Origin: Oscillospiraceae bacterium
Lineage (GTDB): Bacteria; Bacillota; Clostridia; Oscillospirales; Oscillospiraceae
Direction of reading: 5' to 3'
DNA: 5,769 nt
NCBI GenBank assembly: GCA_029065305.1
Contig: JAIEIQ010000116.1
Span: 1 to 5,769, forward strand
In this document: in pieces, positions 1 through 4,121 of the stretch
How positions within the stretch are numbered: the stretch's first letter is position 1
Layout of the letters: every line of letters starts with the position of its first letter
Position numbers and translations under genes: made by a program
The notes under the pieces: model-generated
What the model saw: only the letters and a program-made list of their open reading frames with translations
Databases searched by the model: none
Told to the model about the DNA's origin: nothing

Positions 1-264
1 GACGACGGCGACCCCTGCCCCTGTCCTCAGCTCATTTCCCCCACGCTGATCTGCAAATACTTCCGCGCCGCCGTCCTCCCCGCTGACCGGGAGCTGTGCG
101 CGGAGATCATGCAGGAGCGGTCCGCTAAAAACTGCCGCATCTGCGGCAAGCAGATTTTTCCCCGGTCCAATTCGGTCAAATACTGCCCCGCCTGCGCCGT
201 CCGGGAGCGCCGCCGGAGGGACCGGGAACGCAAGGCGAAAGCGGCCCCGGACTTCCGCAAATAG
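1..264 (+). CDS. Cysteine-rich VLP domain protein, C-terminal part (5'-truncated by window edge)
   Basis: The frame is open from base 1 to a TAG at 262-264 and gives 87 residues; the start lies upstream. The peptide has a Cys-rich front (C6, C8, C18), the segment RAAVLPADREL (residues 22-32) carrying the VLP motif that names the family, and then C45-x2-C48-x13-C62-x2-C65, a zinc-ribbon-like four-cysteine cluster. It ends in a strongly basic tail (RERRRRDRERK region, about 68-80). I recognise this as the cysteine-rich VLP family (I recall Pfam Cys_rich_VLP) seen in clostridial conjugative elements. The molecular role is not known to me; zinc-dependent nucleic-acid or protein binding is inferred from the cysteines and basic tail. 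Family members are usually somewhat over 100 residues, so only a few tens of residues should be missing. Confidence 0.8.
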   Translation, partial: DDGDPCPCPQLISPTLICKYFRAAVLPADRELCAEIMQERSAKNCRICGKQIFPRSNSVKYCPACAVRERRRRDRERKAKAAPDFRK

Positions 265-277
265 GGACTTGGAAAGA

Positions 278-290
278 CTTGCGGCGCAAG
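278..290 (+). other. Short perfect hairpin (CTTGC-GGC-GCAAG)
   Basis: A 5-bp perfect stem with a 3-base loop lies inside the larger inverted repeat, in the untranslated gap after the VLP stop. No T-run follows, so it is not an intrinsic terminator. It would form one branch of a multi-stem leader RNA if the 253-264/353-364 stem closes. Confidence 0.4.
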
Positions 291-311
291 GGCTTGAAAT
301 CGTGGAAACGG

Positions 312-335
312 CCAGGGGCATAACTTTACCCTTGG
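312..335 (+). other. Leader hairpin, 7-bp stem with 10-base loop
   Basis: CCAGGGG (312-318) pairs with CCCTTGG (329-335), with one G-U wobble (315/332) and a loop at 319-328. The downstream bases (AGGGCTGAAATTG) contain no U-tract, so this is unlikely to be a terminator. It is the second branch enclosed by the outer inverted repeat. Confidence 0.4.
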
Positions 336-374
336 AGGGCTGAAATTGCGTTCTATTTGCGGAATTACTACTTT

Positions 375-382
375 GAAAGGAG
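375..382 (+). promoter_or_regulatory. Ribosome binding site that fixes the GTG start at 392
   Basis: GAAAGGAG at 375-382 is a near-perfect Shine-Dalgarno sequence, 9 bases before GTG at 392. It identifies GTG, not an internal ATG, as the start of the 1162-residue protein. Confidence 0.85.
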
Positions 383-391
383 ATTTTTGCC

Positions 392-3300
392 GTGGCAGAC
401 CAGAAGCCCAGCAATCGGGAACGGGTCAAGGAAATCGTTGCGAGTATTGAGCAGAATATCCAGGACCTGTTTCAGAGCGAACGGTACTTTGACTACCTCC
501 GCACCATGTCCCGGTTCCACAGCTATTCCGTCAACAATACCATCCTCATTCACATGCAGCGGCCCCACGCCTCCATGCCCGCCGCCGGGTTCAACAAGTG
601 GAAGCAGTTCGGGCGGCATGTGAAAAAGGGCGAGAAGGGGCTGACCATCATTGCCCCCACGCCGCTGAAAAAGAAAATTGAGGAGATGCGGCTGGACCCG
701 GACACCCAGGCCCCGGTACGGGACCGGGACGGCAACATCATCATGGATGAAAAGACTGTGGAAATCCCTCTGTTCAAGCCGGTGAAAGTCTTTACCGCCG
801 ACCAGACGGAGGGCAAGCCCCTCCCCAGCCTCTCCGCCGACCTGACCGGCGATGTGCAGCAGTATGAGGCGTTCATGGAGGCTCTGCGGCGCACGTCCCC
901 CATGCCCATCTCCTTTGCGCCCCTGGCCCCCGATACGGATGGTGTGTGCAGCTTCACTAAACAGACCATCTCCATCCGGGAGGGCATGAGCCAGGTGCAG
1001 ACGGTGTGCGCCACCGTCCATGAGATCGGTCACGCGGTCCTCCATGACCGGGAGAAGGACCGCCTCTCCGCCGCTGCCGGGAACATGGATAAGGAGCCGC
1101 CCAAGGCCAAGGACAAGAACACCATGGAGGTGGAGGCCGAGAGCGTGTCCTTCGCCGTCTGCCAGTATTACGGCATCGACACCAGTGCCAACTCCATGGG
1201 CTACATCGCCGGGTGGAGCCGGGACAAGTCCCTGCCGGAGCTGAAAGCCAGCCTGGAGACCATCACCAAGACCGTCAGCGGCCTTATCAGCACCATTGAC
1301 CGGCACTTTGCCGAGATTTGTAAGGAGCGGGGCATTGACCTCGCCGCCCAGCCGGAGCAGGCCGGACCAGATACGCTGGAACAGTTTGCCGCCGATCTGT
1401 ACGACTATATGGACCAGCTCCATCAGGCGGGGATTCTGGAGCGTCCCTTTACCCTGGACCCCAGAGAGAAATCCATTGCCGACCTTGTATCGGAGATGCA
1501 GACCGGCTATTTTGACGGCGTTCGGGGTCCTCTGGCCCACCTCGCCGAGCATAACAGTCTGATAACTGCCAAAACCATGCTGGAACGGCTGGACGGGCTG
1601 ATTCAGGCGCTGCCCGACACCCCGGAGAAGTTTGTCTCCGACCTGTGCGGCTATCTGGTGGAATTGCAGGAGGCCCATCTGATTCCCGCGCCCAACAATG
1701 CCGAACTGCGGGAGAAAGCAAACATGGAGGAGGCCCTGCTGCCCTCCATGCTGAACGGTTCTTTTATCGGCTTCCGCAGTATCTTGAACGATATTGCCCA
1801 GCATACCGACAGGCCCGAAACCACCGTTTTCCGGGACAGGCTGGAGAAATTGAGCGACCAATGGGACGCGGCCCTCGTCTGTAAGATTCAGCCTATTTTT
1901 GGCGTTGACAGCGCCGTTGACCGCATGGCGGTCCAGACCTACCATAGGCGGGACGGCCAGCTGTTCCCCTTCAAGCCGGTTTTTGTGGGGACCATGTCCG
2001 AGTGCCAGCGCGTATTGAGTGGGCTGGAGGCCGGGACCATCACCATGCGGGATGTGCGCCAGCCGGACTTTGAGCCGCCCAGCCCGCCGGAGCAGAAATA
2101 TGTGTATGAACTGAAAGCCACCGGCATTTCCGGTCAGTCGTTCATTGAAGTCCAGGAGCGGACGGAACAGGGAACGCTGCTGCCGGGGAAGCCCCTTTTC
2201 TGCGGCACAGATGATGTGTGCGCCGGACTGCTGGACCAACTGAACAACGGCACATTGCAGCGGGACGACTTCTTTACCGTTGTGGCGGCGCGGATCAGTC
2301 CCTACACCACCAAGGACGGCGCGGAGCTGGATGCCCTGGTGGGGCCGGACGACAAGGTGTACCTGGGCAGGCGCGACCACTATGACAATCGAGGACATTA
2401 TCTCAATAATGACAATTCCCTGATGCACATTTCCGACAATGACAGGGTATTTAATGTCATTTCCGGGGTAGACCGGCCCCGCACCCAGGACGAACTCCAG
2501 GCAACGGGATATTTCACCCAGGAGGAATTGGAGAATTTCGCTGCCCTTCCGCTCCATGTGGAGGACAAACCGGAGCAGACGGCCCCGGCTGTCCCCGCTC
2601 CCCCGGAGCAGGCGGACGAGGCTCTCTACCTTCTGGATGATTCTGTGTACCTCCACATTCAGGCCAGTGACGAGGGCTGGGACTACACGCTCTACACCAA
2701 GCACGACATGGCACAGCTGGACGGCGGACAGCTGGACGCTCCCGGCCTCTCCATCACGGACGCTGTGGAGCATATCCGAAAGATGGAGGAGATCGGCACA
2801 CTGGCCGTTGACCTTGCCCCTATGGAAATCCTGGATGAACTGTGGGACCGCTCTGACCATGCGCTGGAGGCGGCTGTGGAATCCATCCAGCCGGAACAGG
2901 TCCGCGATTATGCCGGAGAACTGCGGGAGCATTTCACACAGGAGGATGCCGCCTTGTGGGACACCTCTCTGGACGAATACCCCATGCCGGACAGCTCCAT
3001 GACGCTGGATGATCTGGCGGTGCTGGGCTATGAGGAAACGGACCTCCTGCCCCTGTCCAGGGAGCGGGGCGCGGAGCTGGTAGACCGGGATATGACCGTC
3101 TACATGGTGCGGACCGGCGAGGACCCGGAGATGGTCTTTGACCGGGAGGATCTGATGGAGCAGCCGGAGGGCGTGATGTTCGCCATCCCCCGCGAGGAAT
3201 GGGAGGCCAGCCAGGACTTCCGGCAGGCTGTGGCAGACCGGATGAACCACCAGGAAGAACGGGAACGGGCTTTCCTGGAACACGGAGGAGACTGTTTTGC

Positions 3301-3880
3301 CATCTATCAGCTGCGATTTGAGGCGGAAACCCTTCGCCTGCGTTATGAACCTCTGAATATCATTTTGATGCAGGGGTTCACCGTTCAGCGGAGCAATTAC
3401 GATCTGTCCTACACCGCCCCGCTGTCTGAAGTGAACGGCGCGGATGAAGCCCTGGCGCGGCTGTGGAACGTGTTCAACAACGACCACCCGGCGGACTACC
3501 AGCGCCCGTCCATGTCCGTCAGCGACATCATTGCCATCCGGCTGAATGGTGTGCTAACCTGTCACTACTGCGACAGCTATGGCTTCAAGCAGCTGCCCGA
3601 CTTCATCCAGCCGGAGAACTATCTGAAAAATGCGGAGATGTCGCTGGAGGACGACCTGGGGATGATCGACAGCATCATCAACAACGGCCCCAAGGCCACC
3701 GTCGCGGAGCTGGAGCAGCAGGCCCGGTCCGGCCAGCCCATTTCCCTCACGGATTTGGCCGAGGCCCAGCGCCGGGAGCAGGGGGAGAAAAAATCCATCC
3801 TGGCAAAGCTGAACGCCGCCCCGCCCCAGAAGGACCGCAAAAAAACAGCGCCGAAAAAGAGCGCGGAAAGGGAGCGATAA
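392..3880 (+). CDS. ArdC-N / zincin / YodL / DUF4316 multidomain (polyvalent) protein of conjugative element
   Basis: This 1162-residue protein starts at GTG, fixed by the site at 375-382. Residues 45-88 form an ArdC-N-like ssDNA-binding segment with NNT, QRP, a conserved W70 and a VKKGEKG turn. Residues about 150-270 are a zincin metallopeptidase domain with HEIGH at 210-214 and a downstream glutamate (E250 in EVEAES, or E248) as probable third zinc ligand, so the catalytic set looks intact. Residues 329-490 hold a tandem helical duplication and 512-627 a second, unrelated one. A Pro/Ala linker (728-741) leads to modules I cannot name (745-800 and about 890-940). Residues 968-1072 match YodL-like domains (AIYQL, SMSVSDII, GFKQLPDF), and 1076-1150 match DUF4316 (YLKNAEMSLEDD, IINNGPK). 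The tail is Lys-rich. There is no signal peptide or membrane segment, so it is probably cytosolic or transferred. Anti-restriction or protection of incoming ssDNA is inferred from the ArdC family. The next gene follows after one base. Confidence 0.88.
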   Translation: MADQKPSNRERVKEIVASIEQNIQDLFQSERYFDYLRTMSRFHSYSVNNTILIHMQRPHASMPAAGFNKWKQFGRHVKKGEKGLTIIAPTPLKKKIEEMRLDPDTQAPVRDRDGNIIMDEKTVEIPLFKPVKVFTADQTEGKPLPSLSADLTGDVQQYEAFMEALRRTSPMPISFAPLAPDTDGVCSFTKQTISIREGMSQVQTVCATVHEIGHAVLHDREKDRLSAAAGNMDKEPPKAKDKNTMEVEAESVSFAVCQYYGIDTSANSMGYIAGWSRDKSLPELKASLETITKTVSGLISTIDRHFAEICKERGIDLAAQPEQAGPDTLEQFAADLYDYMDQLHQAGILERPFTLDPREKSIADLVSEMQTGYFDGVRGPLAHLAEHNSLITAKTMLERLDGLIQALPDTPEKFVSDLCGYLVELQEAHLIPAPNNAELREKANMEEALLPSMLNGSFIGFRSILNDIAQHTDRPETTVFRDRLEKLSDQWDAALVCKIQPIFGVDSAVDRMAVQTYHRRDGQLFPFKPVFVGTMSECQRVLSGLEAGTITMRDVRQPDFEPPSPPEQKYVYELKATGISGQSFIEVQERTEQGTLLPGKPLFCGTDDVCAGLLDQLNNGTLQRDDFFTVVAARISPYTTKDGAELDALVGPDDKVYLGRRDHYDNRGHYLNNDNSLMHISDNDRVFNVISGVDRPRTQDELQATGYFTQEELENFAALPLHVEDKPEQTAPAVPAPPEQADEALYLLDDSVYLHIQASDEGWDYTLYTKHDMAQLDGGQLDAPGLSITDAVEHIRKMEEIGTLAVDLAPMEILDELWDRSDHALEAAVESIQPEQVRDYAGELREHFTQEDAALWDTSLDEYPMPDSSMTLDDLAVLGYEETDLLPLSRERGAELVDRDMTVYMVRTGEDPEMVFDREDLMEQPEGVMFAIPREEWEASQDFRQAVADRMNHQEERERAFLEHGGDCFAIYQLRFEAETLRLRYEPLNIILMQGFTVQRSNYDLSYTAPLSEVNGADEALARLWNVFNNDHPADYQRPSMSVSDIIAIRLNGVLTCHYCDSYGFKQLPDFIQPENYLKNAEMSLEDDLGMIDSIINNGPKATVAELEQQARSGQPISLTDLAEAQRREQGEKKSILAKLNAAPPQKDRKKTAPKKSAERER
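1376..1861 (+). repeat. Tandem duplication of an about 80-residue helical module within the 1162-residue protein
   Basis: Residues 329-405 and 411-490 align along their length with a two-residue insertion in the second copy. By hand I count about 22 identities in 77 positions. The shared pattern is F..DL..Y...L..A, then REK, then M..G.F.G.R..L...A.H, then RL..L. The copies are diverged at DNA level, so the duplication is old. The role is unknown; paired helical adaptor modules would fit. Confidence 0.7.
1925..2272 (+). repeat. Second internal duplication (about 44-residue module, two copies)
   Basis: Residues 512-555 and 583-627 align with one gap and about 15 identities in 44 positions. The shared core is G.L.P.KP.F.GT...C...L..L..GT....D. 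The copies are separated by a short linker (PPSPPEQ region). This unit differs from the helical duplication just upstream. I do not recognise it as a named family. Confidence 0.65.
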
Positions 3881-3881
3881 C

Positions 3882-4121
3882 ATGAGTGAGCTGACGTTTG
3901 AGGAGAGGAATCTGGTCTGCATTTACAGCGGAGGCGGGACCCGGCTGGAGACCATTGCCGCCCTGGAGGATATGCGCCGCTATCTGGAACCGGACGAGGC
4001 GGAGCTGCGGGAATTGACCGGCAGCGCCCTGGACAAGCTGCGCGGCATGGACGACACGGCCTTTGCCGCTCTCGACCTGATTCCCGACTTTAACCCGGAG
4101 GACGCTGCCTATGGGGAGTAA
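3882..4121 (+). CDS. TTRAP-like transposon-transfer assisting protein
   Basis: This small acidic protein has 79 residues. A good Shine-Dalgarno (AAAGGGAG, 3867-3874) sits 7 bases before ATG 3882, and the preceding gene stops one base upstream. The sequence follows the TTRAP family pattern: an N-terminal FEERNLVCIY strand/helix, GTRLETIAAL, DMRRYLEPDEAELRELT, then LDKLRGMDDTAFAALDL near the C-terminus. It looks all or mostly helical, with no cysteine cluster or transmembrane segment. The family (transposon-transfer assisting protein) is found in clostridial conjugative elements, usually as a small gene between larger transfer genes. Its biochemical role is not established to my knowledge. Its stop overlaps the start of the next gene by 11 bases, so translation of the two is probably coupled. 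Family assignment is from memory of the conserved pattern. Confidence 0.8.
   Translation: MSELTFEERNLVCIYSGGGTRLETIAALEDMRRYLEPDEAELRELTGSALDKLRGMDDTAFAALDLIPDFNPEDAAYGE
4097..4101 (+). promoter_or_regulatory. Ribosome binding site of the giant gene, inside the TTRAP coding sequence
   Basis: GGAGG at 4097-4101 lies 9 bases before ATG 4111, within the last codons of the upstream TTRAP gene. Together with the 11-base overlap (ATG 4111, upstream TAA 4119-4121), it supports 4111 as the start and suggests translational coupling. Confidence 0.75.

Larger units (their letters stand above)
253..364. repeat. 12-bp perfect inverted repeat spanning the VLP stop and the leader of the next gene
   Basis: TTCCGCAAATAG at 253-264 is the exact reverse complement of CTATTTGCGGAA at 353-364, with 88 bases between. 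The next two pairs inward (265/352 and 266/351) would be G-U wobbles in RNA. The left arm contains the stop codon of the VLP gene. The right arm ends 10 bases before the ribosome binding site of the 1162-residue gene. A ribosome finishing the VLP gene would disrupt the left arm, so a role in coupling or attenuation is possible but inferred. Confidence 0.6.

Noticed and set aside
294..324. Possible promoter: TTGAAA (294-299) and CATAAC (319-324)
   Set aside because: The spacer is 19 bases, the -10 match is poor and it falls in the loop of a hairpin. Read-through from the VLP gene explains expression equally well.
312..350. Intrinsic terminator after the VLP gene
   Set aside because: The 312-335 hairpin is not followed by a T-run, so there is no support for termination.
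368..3487. Antisense open frame of 1039 codons on the - strand opposite the ArdC/zincin/YodL gene
   Set aside because: Its codons are exactly in register with the sense codons, so it stays open merely because the sense gene lacks TTA, CTA and TCA codons over that stretch, as expected in GC-rich coding sequence. The sense protein has clear domains; the antisense one shows none that I recognise.
3463..3885. Overlapping + strand frame of 140 codons at the end of the 1162-residue gene
   Set aside because: It is low-complexity Gly/Ala/Pro/Arg/His-rich out-of-frame translation with no recognisable family, unlike the tnpV overlap where the second frame is a conserved protein.
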